From Achromobacter xylosoxidans A8 (GTDB lineage Bacteria; Pseudomonadota; Gammaproteobacteria; Burkholderiales; Burkholderiaceae_B), in NCBI RefSeq assembly GCF_000165835.1, contig NC_014640.1, forward strand, positions 4,092,001 to 4,156,000: a DNA stretch of 64,000 nt, given 5' to 3'. A model generated the notes under the pieces. That model worked only from the letters and a program-made list of their open reading frames with translations, was not told the DNA's origin and searched no databases. The stretch's first letter is position 1, and each line of letters opens with the position of its first letter. Position numbers and translations under genes: made by a program. Positions 53,881-63,215 of the stretch are shown in pieces.

Positions 53881-56430
53881 ATGAACGTAGCGGCCTCATC
53901 CGATTCTCTGCAGACTCTCGTTGTCATCGGCAACGGCATGGTGGGCCACCATTGCGTCGAGCAACTCATCGCCCGCGGCGCGCTTGCCCGCTACCGCATC
54001 CACGTCTACGGCGAGGAAAGCCGCCGCGCCTACGACCGCGTGCACCTGTCCGAATATCTGAACGGACGCGACGCGGAATCGATGGCGCTGGGCGATGCGG
54101 CGCTGTACGAACAGGAAGGCGTGACCCTGCACCTGGGCGCGCCCGTACTGGAGATAGACCGGCGCCATCGCGAACTCGTGACCGCACACGGCCGCAGCGC
54201 CTACGACAAACTGATACTGGCCACGGGCTCCTACCCCTTCGTGCCGCCGATCGTGGGTGCGGAAGGCGCATCGCGCCTGGTGTACCGCACGCTCGACGAC
54301 CTGGACCTGATCCGCGAGGCCGCCCACGGCGCGCGCCGCGGCGTGGTGGTGGGCGGCGGCCTGCTGGGACTGGAAGCCGCCCACGCGCTGAAGTCGCTGA
54401 ACCTGGAGGCGCACGTGGTGGAGTTCGCGCCGCGCCTGATGCCGGTGCAGCTGGACGAGCAAGGCGGCGCGGCCCTCAAGGCCCGCATCGAGGCGCTGGG
54501 CGTGGGCGTGCACCTGTCGCGCGCCACGCAGGACATCAAGCCCGGCACGCAGTACCGCTACCGCATGCGCTTTGCCGAGGGCGCGCCGCTGGAAACCGAC
54601 CTGATCGTGTTCTCGGCGGGCATCCGGCCGCAAGTAACGCTGGCGCGCAAAGCCGGACTGACGCTGGCCGAACGCGGCGGCGTGGCCATCGACGACCACT
54701 GCCGCAGCAGCGACGAACACATCTACGCCATCGGCGAATGCGCGGCTTGGAATGGCAGCGTGTTCGGGCTGGTGGCACCCGGCTACCAGATGGCGCGCAC
54801 GGTGGCGGCAGCGCTTTGCGACGACGCCGCGCAGGCGTTCAGCGGCGCCGACATGTCGACCAAGCTCAAGCTGCTGGGCGTGGACGTGGGCTCGATCGGC
54901 GACGCCCATGGCGCCACGCCCGGTTCGCGCAGCTACCGCTACATCGATGAAGCCGGCGCCGGCTACCGCCGCCTGGTGGTCTCGGCCGACGGCAAGCGCG
55001 TGCTGGGCGCGGTGCTGGTGGGCGACAACAGCTACTACGACACGCTGCTGCAATACGTGCAGAACGGCATCGCGCCGCCGGCGGACCCGGCCAGCCTGAT
55101 CCTGCCGCAGGGCCAGGGCGCGCCGCTGCTGGGCGTGGACGCGCTGCCGGCCGGCGCCACCCTCTGTTCCTGCCACAACGTAAGCAAGGGCGCGGTCAGC
55201 GCCGCGATCGACGGCGGCTGCGCGGACCTCGCTGCGGTCAAGGCCTGCACCAAGGCGGCCTCCGGCTGTGGCGGCTGCGCCAGCCTGCTCAAGCAGGTGG
55301 TCGAACACGAACTGGCCTGCCGCGGCGTGGCGGTCGACAAGAGCCTGTGCGAACACTTCCCGCACACCCGCCAGGAGCTGTACGCCATCGTGCGGGTCAA
55401 CGGCATCGAATCCTTCGAAGAGCTCCTGGCCAGCCACGGGCGCGGCCAGCAGGGTTGCGACATCTGCAAGCCCGCCGTGGGCTCCATCCTGGCCTCGTGC
55501 TGGAACCGCCCGATCCAGGACCCGCAGCTGGTGCCGCTGCAAGACACCAACGACACCTTCATGGCGAACATGCAGAAGAACGGCACCTACTCGGTGGTGC
55601 CGCGCATCCCCGCCGGCGAGATCACGCCCGACGGCCTGATCGCCATCGGCGCCGTGGCCAAGAAGTACCAGCTGTACACCAAGATCACGGGAGGCCAGCG
55701 CATCGACCTGTTCGGCGCGCAACTACATGAGCTGCCGGACATCTGGGCGGAACTGATCGCCGCCGGCTTCGAGACCGGCCACGCCTACGGCAAGTCCACC
55801 CGCACGGTGAAGTCCTGCGTAGGCAGCACCTGGTGCCGCTACGGCGTGCAGGACAGCGTCAAGATGGCGCTGGACATCGAGCACCGCTACAAGGGCCTGC
55901 GCTCGCCCCACAAATTGAAATTCGCCGTATCCGGCTGCACCCGCGAATGCGCCGAGGCGCAAAGCAAGGACATAGGCGTCATCGCCACCGAGAACGGCTG
56001 GAACCTCTACGTCTGCGGCAACGGCGGCATGCGCCCGCGCCACGCGGAACTGTTCGCCACCGACCTGGACGACGCCGCCCTCATCCGCACCATAGACCGC
56101 CTGCTGATGTTCTACATCCGCACCGCCGACAAGCTGCAGCGCACCTCGGTCTGGCGCGAATCGCTGGAGGGCGGCCTGGACTACCTGAAGCAGGTGGTGT
56201 TGGAGGACAGCCTGGGCTTGTGCGCCGAGCTGGAAGCGCAGATGCAGCTGGTGGTGGACCGCTACGAATGCGAGTGGGCCAACGCGCTGAACGACCCGGA
56301 AAAGCTCAAGCGCTTCCGCACCTTCGTCAATGATCGCGGCGCCGATCCCGACATCCAGTTCGTGCAGGAACGCGGCCAGCCCCGGCCCGCTCCCGCGCGC
56401 GTCATCCCCATCGCCGAGGAGATTGCCTGA
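53881..56430 (+). CDS. nirB: nitrite reductase [NAD(P)H] large subunit NirB
   Basis: An 849-residue assimilatory nitrite reductase that reduces nitrite to ammonia with NAD(P)H. The N-terminal half is the FAD/NAD(P) pyridine-nucleotide-disulfide oxidoreductase part (VVIGNGMVGHHC, VVVGGGLLGLEAA); then a BFD-like 2Fe-2S domain with CSCHNV (Cys429, Cys431) and CGGC; and the C-terminal siroheme/4Fe-4S domain with Cys646, Cys652, Cys686 and Cys690 (CVGSTWC, CTREC). The ATG at 53881 follows GGGGAT; the frame stays open 40 codons earlier. nirD begins on the same base as the last base of its stop. No nitrate reductase, transporter or cysG is within the window. Confidence 0.95.
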   Translation: MNVAASSDSLQTLVVIGNGMVGHHCVEQLIARGALARYRIHVYGEESRRAYDRVHLSEYLNGRDAESMALGDAALYEQEGVTLHLGAPVLEIDRRHRELVTAHGRSAYDKLILATGSYPFVPPIVGAEGASRLVYRTLDDLDLIREAAHGARRGVVVGGGLLGLEAAHALKSLNLEAHVVEFAPRLMPVQLDEQGGAALKARIEALGVGVHLSRATQDIKPGTQYRYRMRFAEGAPLETDLIVFSAGIRPQVTLARKAGLTLAERGGVAIDDHCRSSDEHIYAIGECAAWNGSVFGLVAPGYQMARTVAAALCDDAAQAFSGADMSTKLKLLGVDVGSIGDAHGATPGSRSYRYIDEAGAGYRRLVVSADGKRVLGAVLVGDNSYYDTLLQYVQNGIAPPADPASLILPQGQGAPLLGVDALPAGATLCSCHNVSKGAVSAAIDGGCADLAAVKACTKAASGCGGCASLLKQVVEHELACRGVAVDKSLCEHFPHTRQELYAIVRVNGIESFEELLASHGRGQQGCDICKPAVGSILASCWNRPIQDPQLVPLQDTNDTFMANMQKNGTYSVVPRIPAGEITPDGLIAIGAVAKKYQLYTKITGGQRIDLFGAQLHELPDIWAELIAAGFETGHAYGKSTRTVKSCVGSTWCRYGVQDSVKMALDIEHRYKGLRSPHKLKFAVSGCTRECAEAQSKDIGVIATENGWNLYVCGNGGMRPRHAELFATDLDDAALIRTIDRLLMFYIRTADKLQRTSVWRESLEGGLDYLKQVVLEDSLGLCAELEAQMQLVVDRYECEWANALNDPEKLKRFRTFVNDRGADPDIQFVQERGQPRPAPARVIPIAEEIA

Positions 56431-56780
56431 TGGACGCCCTGATCCGCGAACCCCAAGACTGGCTACCGGTGTGCCGCCGCCAGGACCTGGTGCCCAACTC
56501 CGGCGTGGTGGCGCTGGTGGATGGCGCCCAGATCGCCCTGTTCTACGTGCCGCAGCCCGCCGGCGGCGGCGTCTACGCCCTGGAAAACCGCGACCCCCGA
56601 TCCGGCGCCAACGTCATCGGCCGCGGCCTGGTCGGCCACGTCGGCGGCGAACTCGTGGTGGCCTCGCCGCTCTACAAGCAACACTTCCGGCTGGAGGACG
56701 GCGTTTGCGTGCAGTACCCGGAACAGCGGCTGCGGACCTGGCAGGCGCGCTTGAACGGCGATGCGGTGGAGATCGCCTGA
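56430..56780 (+). CDS. nirD: nitrite reductase small subunit NirD
   Basis: A 116-residue Rieske-fold small subunit of NAD(P)H nitrite reductase. It contains DWLPVCRRQDLVPNSGVVALVDGAQIALFYV and a late CVQYPEQRLRTWQARL segment. Like other NirD proteins it lacks the Rieske Cys/His ligands, so it holds no iron-sulfur cluster and acts by supporting NirB. Its ATG overlaps the NirB stop by one base (TGATG), and expression is tied to the same sigma-54 promoter. Confidence 0.93.
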   Translation: MDALIREPQDWLPVCRRQDLVPNSGVVALVDGAQIALFYVPQPAGGGVYALENRDPRSGANVIGRGLVGHVGGELVVASPLYKQHFRLEDGVCVQYPEQRLRTWQARLNGDAVEIA

Positions 56781-56797
56781 GGCGCGCCGCCTCTGGA

Positions 56798-58858
56798 TCA
56801 GCCCAGCCCGATGCGGCTGGCGCCTTGCCGGAACAAAGCCTCGGCGTCGCCGGCCAGGCGGAAGGCCGCCAGGAAATCGTCCACGCGGTACGAGGGATGC
56901 GTCTTGCGGATCGCGGCCAGCAGGCCGGACGTTTCATCGCCCTTGCCGGCTATCGCAAGACAGCAGGCCGCGATCGCCAGGATGTGCACATGGGCATTGG
57001 GACGCGCCGCGGCCTTCAGGGCCCAGTCGGCGGCCTCCTCGAACCGGCCCAGGCGGACCAGCGCCAGCGCGCGCACGGCCAGCATGCCGAACAGCAGCAG
57101 GTCGTAGGGGCTCAGGTCGCGCGAATGGTCGGACGAGCCTATCGCGGCCTCGGCGTCGCCGGACTGGCAGTTGACGAAGCCCAGGGTGTAGTGCGCCAGG
57201 GCGAAGTTCGGGCTCAGGTCCACGGCGCGCCTCAACTCCGCCAGCGACTGGTCCTGGCCGCCGCGCAGCCATAGCGCCCGGCCCATGGCCCAGTGCGCCG
57301 CCGGATCGCGGTCATCGGCGATCAGGCCCTGCCCGGCGGCTTCGAAGGCCAGGTCGATGGCCGGCGCCTGCTCGCCCCACCGCTGGAACGCGTCCTGCCA
57401 GTGGGTGAACGACAGGCCCGCGTAGGCCCGTGAAAACGTCGGATCGAGGCGCAAGGCCATCTCGAAGAAATGCCGCGCCTGCGCGTTGTCGGCCCGGTTG
57501 AAGCGGTACATGTGCCACAGGCCGCGATGATGCGCCTGCCAGGCGTCCAGGGAGTTCGGCGGCCTCAGAATGGCCCGGTTGCGCTCGGCGGATTCGATCT
57601 CGATGTCCACGGCGGCCACGATCCGGTTGCCGATCTCGTCCAGGGCCAGGAATGCGTCATCCAGCTCGCGGTCGAAGACGTCCGCCCACACGATGCGGGC
57701 GGTTCGCGATTCCACGAGTTCCACGGCCACGCTTATGCGCTTTTCGCGCCGTTGCAGCGCACCGCTGACGACATAGTCCACATTGAGCGTACGGCCAGCC
57801 TCGTCCGGCCCCACATTGCGCTGGTCCAGCGCAAAAACCGTGCCTTGGGCGATGACGAACAGACTGCGCAGCTTGGCCAGCCGGGTGATGATGTCATAGG
57901 CCAGGCCGTCCGCCACGCCTCCCCGCACGCCGGCCTGCGCCGACCGGTCCACAAACGGCATCACCGCGATCGAAGCGCGGCCTGCGCGGTCGCTGGCGCC
58001 CACGGACGGGTTCTCGGCTTCCTCCCTCCGGGCCGCGTCCGGCCGTGGCGTCTGGCTGGCTCGCCCCCTGAGTTCCCGCCATGCGTCGCGCAGGGGCCGC
58101 CCGTCCAGGCCATCCGCTTCGAAGGCCCGCATGGCCGCGGCCAGATGCTCCTCGCCTTCACGCCACTGGCCGCGCTGCGCCAGCAGATCCAGCAGCAGCT
58201 CGTGGGCGCGCCGATCGAACGGAGCAAGCTGCAGCCACTTGTCCAGGCAGGCGAAGACCTCGCCGGACCCTGCGGGCAGAGCGGACGCCAGATGCTCCAG
58301 GACTGCCGCATGGCAGGCCCTCAAGCGCCGGCGCTGCGCGGTCAGCCAGTTGTTGAAAAAGGGATTGCGATCGATCTCCAGCCCTTCGAGAAAATCGCCC
58401 GCAAACAGACCGGCCAGCGCGCGCAGCCGCTCGATGTCCAGCCGGGCGATGCCCTGCTGCATCGCGCTGCCGATCTCGATGGCGTCCACCTGGCAGTCGG
58501 CCAGGTCCAGCCTCACCGTGTCCTGCGCCGTCTCGACCCGGCGGCGGCCTGGATCGTCCAGCAGGGTTCTGGCCTTGCTGAGACACCAGCGCAGCTCGCC
58601 GCGCGGATCGTTCGGCACGTCCCATAACAACTCGCAGAGATGCGCGCGCTGCACGGGATGCGGAGCCAGCGCGAGGTAGGCGATGAGACCGCGCAGCTTG
58701 CGCGATGGCGGCAGCGCCACCGCTGCGCCCGCCCGGCTGATCGCCATGGCTCCGAGCAGCCGCAACTGGAGAGCCGCGCCGGGGACGGAACCAGCCCGCG
58801 GATCGCGGTCCGCCGAACCCTCGGCCGATTCCACGCCGGCTACCACGCCCGCCTCCAT
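56798..58858 (-). CDS. SARP/BTAD-type regulator with TPR repeats
   Basis: A 686-residue cytoplasmic protein. The N-terminal part (LQLRLLGAMAISRAGAAVALPPSRKLRGLIAYLALAP) resembles the winged-helix of SARP-type regulators, followed by a BTAD helical domain (about residues 130-260), a TolB-like beta-alpha segment (SIAVMPFVDRSAQ, GVADGLAYDIITRLAKLRSLFVIA) and C-terminal TPR-like repeats. Proteins of this layout are thought to regulate nearby genes; the signal is unknown. It is divergent from the methyltransferase gene at 58984, and its 3' end faces nirD with a 17-base gap. No membrane segment is present. Confidence 0.75.
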   Translation of the reverse strand: MEAGVVAGVESAEGSADRDPRAGSVPGAALQLRLLGAMAISRAGAAVALPPSRKLRGLIAYLALAPHPVQRAHLCELLWDVPNDPRGELRWCLSKARTLLDDPGRRRVETAQDTVRLDLADCQVDAIEIGSAMQQGIARLDIERLRALAGLFAGDFLEGLEIDRNPFFNNWLTAQRRRLRACHAAVLEHLASALPAGSGEVFACLDKWLQLAPFDRRAHELLLDLLAQRGQWREGEEHLAAAMRAFEADGLDGRPLRDAWRELRGRASQTPRPDAARREEAENPSVGASDRAGRASIAVMPFVDRSAQAGVRGGVADGLAYDIITRLAKLRSLFVIAQGTVFALDQRNVGPDEAGRTLNVDYVVSGALQRREKRISVAVELVESRTARIVWADVFDRELDDAFLALDEIGNRIVAAVDIEIESAERNRAILRPPNSLDAWQAHHRGLWHMYRFNRADNAQARHFFEMALRLDPTFSRAYAGLSFTHWQDAFQRWGEQAPAIDLAFEAAGQGLIADDRDPAAHWAMGRALWLRGGQDQSLAELRRAVDLSPNFALAHYTLGFVNCQSGDAEAAIGSSDHSRDLSPYDLLLFGMLAVRALALVRLGRFEEAADWALKAAARPNAHVHILAIAACCLAIAGKGDETSGLLAAIRKTHPSYRVDDFLAAFRLAGDAEALFRQGASRIGLG

Positions 58859-58983
58859 GGCCGGCTCTTAACTTGGACCTCGGGAAGCACGGTGCGCGCA
58901 AGCCTGCGCGGCGCCGGTTGCGATTCCCCGGCAGGCCGGCTTCGCCCGCTGCCGCATACACAGCGCTTTAACGGAGACAGACC

Positions 58984-59832
58984 ATGTCCATTTCCTCCCT
59001 CGCCACCAGCCCCGTGCGCGACACCGCGCAGCCCGACCTGGCCGCCTTGAAGACACGCCAGCAGGGCACCTGGGCTTCCGGGGACTATGCCGTTGTCGGC
59101 ACCACGTTGCAGATCGTAGGAGAACAGCTGTGCGAATCGCTGGACGTCCGCGCCGGACAGAAGGTGCTCGATGTGGCCGCCGGCAACGGCAATGCCTCGC
59201 TGGCCGCCGCGCGCCGCTGGTGCGATGTCGTCTCGACCGACTACGTGCCGGCGCTGCTGGGACGCGCCCGCGAACGCGCCGCCGCCGAACACTTGCAGAT
59301 CGAGTTCCAGGAGGCCGATGCCGAAGCCCTGCCCTTCCAGGATGGGAGATTCGACGCGGTGGTCTCGACCTTCGGCGTGATGTTCACCCCCGACCAGGAC
59401 CAGGCGGCAGCCGAAATGGTCCGCGTGTGCCGCTCCGGCGGCAAGATCGGCCTGGCCAATTGGACGCCTGACGGCTTCATCGGCCAGGTCTTCAAGACCA
59501 TCGGCAAGCATCTGCCGCCGCCCGCCGGGATCAAATCGCCCGCGCTGTGGGGCACGCGGGCGCGAATCGATGAAATGTTCGGCCCGCATGCGTCCTCGAT
59601 CCAGGCCGAACCCCGCCACTTCGTGTTCCGTTACCGTTCGCCGGAGCACTGGCTGCAGGTCTTCAAGACCTACTATGGTCCGCTGCTCAAGGCCTTTGGC
59701 GCGCTGGAACCTGCGGCGCAGTCCGCGCTGACCAACGATCTCATGGTGCAGATAGACCGGTACAACCGCTCTGGCGATAGCGCGATGGTCGTACCCAGCG
59801 AATACCTGGAGATCGTGGTGACGCGCCGGTGA
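58984..59832 (+). CDS. class I SAM-dependent methyltransferase
   Basis: A 282-residue methyltransferase of the UbiE/COQ5-like group. Motif I is VLDVAAGNGNASLAAARR, followed by STDYVPALLGRARERA, FQEADAEALPFQDGRFDAVVSTFGVMF and a late RSGGKIGLANWTPDGF. It methylates a small molecule; the substrate is not evident. GGAG stands eight bases before the ATG. It is divergent from the BTAD regulator (125-base gap), which may control it. A 219-base stretch with no gene separates it from the convergent aminotransferase gene. Confidence 0.88.
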   Translation: MSISSLATSPVRDTAQPDLAALKTRQQGTWASGDYAVVGTTLQIVGEQLCESLDVRAGQKVLDVAAGNGNASLAAARRWCDVVSTDYVPALLGRARERAAAEHLQIEFQEADAEALPFQDGRFDAVVSTFGVMFTPDQDQAAAEMVRVCRSGGKIGLANWTPDGFIGQVFKTIGKHLPPPAGIKSPALWGTRARIDEMFGPHASSIQAEPRHFVFRYRSPEHWLQVFKTYYGPLLKAFGALEPAAQSALTNDLMVQIDRYNRSGDSAMVVPSEYLEIVVTRR

Positions 59833-60051
59833 CCGGGTCTTGATGCCAGCCTTGGCGCGGTCCGGGCCATCCACGCGGACAGCGGACAGGAAATGATCCA
59901 TGGCGCAACGCCTTCACGGTCACCCGACGATAGGCCCGGGTGACCGAGGTTGAGCAACCCTGCGATGAAGGAGGCAATGGCGTGCCGGCCATTGCCGGAC
60001 GGGGTGCGAGCCCTTATCGGGAATCATACGCCCGCCGCGGCTCGCGCAGCG

Positions 60052-60912
60052 CTATAGCGCGGACGCCAGCACGTACTCCATATAGAGTTGCCGCAGCTCC
60101 CGGCATACCGGTCCCGGCCGTCCCGTGCCGACGGGCTGGCCGTCCAGCTCGATCACCGGCAGCACGAAGTGCAAGGCGGACGTCAACACCAGTTCCGTCG
60201 CCCGCCGGCACTCGTCCAGCGTGAACTTGCGCTCCTCCACGGCCACCCCGCGTTTGGCGGCCAGCGCCAGCACGGCGGCGCGGGTGCAGCCCGGCAGTAT
60301 CTCGCGCGACAAGGGCCGCACCACGATCCGCCCCTGCGCGTCGACCAGCAGCGCGCTCGACGACGCTCCTTCCGTCACCACGCCGTCGGGGTCGACCATC
60401 AGAGCCTCGAACGCGCCCGATGCCTGCGCGGCCTGCTTGGCCAGCACCTGGGCGATCAGCGACACGCTCTTGATGTCGCGCCGCTGCCAGCGCATGTCCG
60501 GCACGCTTGCCACTCGCACGCCAGATTCAGCCAGCGGATTCACCCGCAAGGACTTCTCGCTGACGTACATCATCACGGTGGGCTCGACCTCAGCCGGAAA
60601 GGCGAAATCGCGCTTGCTGTCCGCGCCGCGCGTGACCTGCACATAGACAGAGCCTTCGCGCAGGCCGTTGCGCCGCACCAGTTCGCGGCAACGCTCCAGC
60701 AGCGTGTCGCGCGGCAGCGGATTGCGGATGCCGACCTCGGTCAGGCTGCGCGCCAGGCGGGCGGCATGCCGCTCAAACTCCAGCAGCAGGCCGTCGATCA
60801 CCGCGATCACTTCGTAGACGCCGTCGCCAAATAGAAAACCCCGGTCCAGCGCCGGAATGACGGCCTGTTCGGCCGGAACGAGATTGCCGTTGATATGAAA
60901 AATGGAGGACAT
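60052..60912 (-). CDS. D-amino-acid (D-alanine type) aminotransferase, PLP class IV
   Basis: A 286-residue fold-type IV aminotransferase. The pyridoxal-phosphate Lys148 is in RRDIKSVSL, matching the DIKS of bacterial D-amino-acid transaminases, and the early DRGFLFGDGVYEVI and later VTEGASSSALLVD are typical. It interconverts D-amino acids and their 2-keto acids; the branched-chain L-type usually has a different motif, so I favour the D form. It lies 24 bases after the ATP-binding gene of a polar amino-acid ABC transporter, on the same strand. The ribosome binding site is weak. Confidence 0.86.
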   Translation of the reverse strand: MSSIFHINGNLVPAEQAVIPALDRGFLFGDGVYEVIAVIDGLLLEFERHAARLARSLTEVGIRNPLPRDTLLERCRELVRRNGLREGSVYVQVTRGADSKRDFAFPAEVEPTVMMYVSEKSLRVNPLAESGVRVASVPDMRWQRRDIKSVSLIAQVLAKQAAQASGAFEALMVDPDGVVTEGASSSALLVDAQGRIVVRPLSREILPGCTRAAVLALAAKRGVAVEERKFTLDECRRATELVLTSALHFVLPVIELDGQPVGTGRPGPVCRELRQLYMEYVLASAL

Positions 60913-60936
60913 GGAAGCTTATGAAGGTGAGAGAAA

Positions 60937-61665
60937 TCAGTGGCTGATGATGCGGGACAGGAAAGCGCGCGAGCGCGCCGAGGCGGCGTTGCCGAAGAAT
61001 GCCTCGGCACTGGCGTCGTCGACAATCTCTCCGGACTCCATGAACACGACGCGGTCGGCCACGCGGCGCGCGAATCCCATCTCGTGCGTGACGACCATCA
61101 TGGTCATGCCGTCGCGCGCCAGCCCCGTCATCACATCCAGCACTTCGCCGATCATTTCCGGGTCGAGCGCCGAGGTCGGCTCGTCGAACAGCATCACCAC
61201 CGGGTCCATGGCCAGCGCCCGCGCAATCGCGACCCGCTGCTGCTGGCCGCCTGAAAGCTGCCCCGGATGCTTGTCGCCGTGCGCCGCCACGCCGACCCGT
61301 TCCAGCAGCGCGGCGGCCTTCTCCATCGCCTGCGCACGGCTGCGGCCCAGCACGCTGACCTGTCCCAGGCAGACGTTCTCCCGCACCGTCAGATGGGGAA
61401 ACAACTCGAAGTGCTGGAACACCATGCCGACGCGGGCGCGCAGCTTCGGCAGGTCCGTGCCCGGCGCGCCGACGTCGGTGCCGTCGACCACGATGCGGCC
61501 CGCATCGAACGGTTCCAGCCGGTTCACGCATTTGATCAGCGTCGACTTGCCCGACCCGGACGGCCCGCAGACCACCACCACTTCGCCGCGCTGCACGCGC
61601 AGCGAGCACTGCTTGAGTACCGGCAAGTCGCCGTAGCGCTTGCCGACCTGTTGAATTTCGATCAT
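60937..61665 (-). CDS. polar amino-acid ABC transporter ATP-binding protein (GlnQ type)
   Basis: A 242-residue ATPase. Walker A is GPSGSGKST, the signature is LSGGQQQR, Walker B is VMLFDEPTSALDPE, and the switch His is in VVTHEMGFARRVADR. It is the nucleotide-binding half of a general polar amino-acid importer and should pair with the two permeases encoded next. It begins 33 bases after the first permease stop and ends 24 bases before the aminotransferase gene. Confidence 0.95.
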   Translation of the reverse strand: MIEIQQVGKRYGDLPVLKQCSLRVQRGEVVVVCGPSGSGKSTLIKCVNRLEPFDAGRIVVDGTDVGAPGTDLPKLRARVGMVFQHFELFPHLTVRENVCLGQVSVLGRSRAQAMEKAAALLERVGVAAHGDKHPGQLSGGQQQRVAIARALAMDPVVMLFDEPTSALDPEMIGEVLDVMTGLARDGMTMMVVTHEMGFARRVADRVVFMESGEIVDDASAEAFFGNAASARSRAFLSRIISH

Positions 61666-61698
61666 GAATGTAGACTCCGAATGGAAACGCCCGGGCGC

Positions 61699-62382
61699 TC
61701 AGGCGCCGATCCGGGCGCGCAGCGCCCGCACGCCGCGCGAGGCGGTGAACGAGATCACGAAGAACACCAGCGCCACCAGCATGTACATCTCGACCAGCCG
61801 GTTGTCGCGCTGCGCGATCTTGGTCGCCGCCCCCAGGAAATCCGTGAGCGACAGGACATAGACCAGCGCGGTTTCCTGGAAGATGACGATCACCTGGGTC
61901 AGCAGCACCGGCAGCATGTTGCGAAACGCCTGCGGCAGGATCACCTTGCGCAGCACCTGGCCGTGTCGCAGGCCCAGGGCGCTGCCCGCGGCATACTGGC
62001 CGGGCCCGACGCTGCCTACCCCCGCCCGGATGATTTCCGAAAAGTACGCGGCCTCGAACAGAATGAAGGTAATGAAGGCCGACCCCATGGCGCCCAGCAC
62101 GATGGGCCGCTCGGATCCCGTGATCGCTTGCAAGGCATAGGGCAGGATGAAATAGATCAGGAAGATCACCAGCACCAGCGGCAAGGAACGGAACAGGTTC
62201 ACATATACCGTCGCGGGCCACGCCGCCAGGCGTCCGCCATAAAGCCGGGCAACGGCCAGCAAGGTGCCCAGCAGCACGCCGCCCACGGTCGACGTCAAGG
62301 TCAGCAGCAGGGTGAAGCGCAAGCCGGACAGGATCAGGTACGGCAAGGCGTCAATAATCGATTGCAGATCGAAATCGGTCAT
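61699..62382 (-). CDS. amino-acid ABC transporter permease (HisM/GlnP type), second
   Basis: A 227-residue permease with about five membrane segments. The BPD motif that contacts the ATPase is EIIRAGVGSVGPGQYAAGSALGLRHGQVLRKVILPQA. The ATG at 62382 lies inside the stop of the preceding permease (ATGA overlap of four bases). The frame is open much further upstream but only as a shadow of the other permease gene. Confidence 0.94.
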   Translation of the reverse strand: MTDFDLQSIIDALPYLILSGLRFTLLLTLTSTVGGVLLGTLLAVARLYGGRLAAWPATVYVNLFRSLPLVLVIFLIYFILPYALQAITGSERPIVLGAMGSAFITFILFEAAYFSEIIRAGVGSVGPGQYAAGSALGLRHGQVLRKVILPQAFRNMLPVLLTQVIVIFQETALVYVLSLTDFLGAATKIAQRDNRLVEMYMLVALVFFVISFTASRGVRALRARIGA

Positions 62383-63134
62383 GCCCGGCTCCCTTTCGCC
62401 ATGCGCCCGCCAACGGCCCGGCCCGGAATCCGCAGCTTGTATTCCAGCGCGCGCATCACCACGATGACGATGAGATTGAGCGCCAGGTAGGCCATGGTGG
62501 CGGTCAGAAAGGCCTCGAACACCTGGAACGAGAATTCCTGCATCGCATGGGCCTGGGCAGTCAGTTCCGCCAGCCCGATGGTCAGCGCCACCGAGGTGTT
62601 CTTGATGGTGTTCAGGCAGTCCGACGTCATGGTCGGCAGGACCGTGCGCAATGCGTTGGGCAAGAGCACGTGCCGGTACAGCTGCGGCAAGGTCAGGCCC
62701 AGCGCCAGGCCCGCGTTGCGTTGGCCCTGCGGCAAGGCCTCGATTCCGGCGCGCAGTTGTTCCCCGATGCGCGCCGACATGTACATGCCGATAGCCAGCG
62801 CCGCCGTATAGAAGGACGCGTCGGGCAATTGCTTGATCCAGTCGCCGGCCGCCGTCGGCAGCAGCTCCGGCAAGACGAAGTACCACAGGAACATCTGCAC
62901 GATCAGCGGGATGTTCCTGAACACTTCCACATAAACGGCTGCCGCCGCGCGCACCCCACGGGACGGCAGCGTGCGCGCCACGCCGACCGCCAGGCCCAGC
63001 GCCAGCGCGATCAGCCACGCCAGCGCCGCCGTTTTCACGGTCACGCTCAGCCCGTCCAGCAGGGTTTGCAGATACGTCTGCCCGCCGTCGGGCGACGGGG
63101 CGAACAACACGCCCCAGTTCCATTGATATGCCAT
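62379..63134 (-). CDS. amino-acid ABC transporter permease (HisM/GlnP type), first
   Basis: A 251-residue permease with about six membrane segments and the BPD motif EQLRAGIEALPQGQRNAGLALGLTLPQLYRHVLLPNALR, typical of polar amino-acid importers. It starts 81 bases after the stop of the binding protein gene and overlaps the next permease by four bases (ATGA). With the two-permease layout it forms a heterodimer in the inner membrane. Confidence 0.95.
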   Translation of the reverse strand: MAYQWNWGVLFAPSPDGGQTYLQTLLDGLSVTVKTAALAWLIALALGLAVGVARTLPSRGVRAAAAVYVEVFRNIPLIVQMFLWYFVLPELLPTAAGDWIKQLPDASFYTAALAIGMYMSARIGEQLRAGIEALPQGQRNAGLALGLTLPQLYRHVLLPNALRTVLPTMTSDCLNTIKNTSVALTIGLAELTAQAHAMQEFSFQVFEAFLTATMAYLALNLIVIVVMRALEYKLRIPGRAVGGRMAKGSRA

Positions 63135-63215
63135 GCTTTTCTCGATGATCTGGCCGCGCGCGGTCCCGGCCCCTCGCCGGGGCCGCGCATCGGCGTATTG
63201 CGGCTAAGCCTGGGC

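Noticed and set aside
62383..63123. A 474-codon fusion extending the second permease upstream
   Set aside because: The extra part is an out-of-frame reading of the first permease gene; the ATG at 62382 in the four-base overlap is the natural start.
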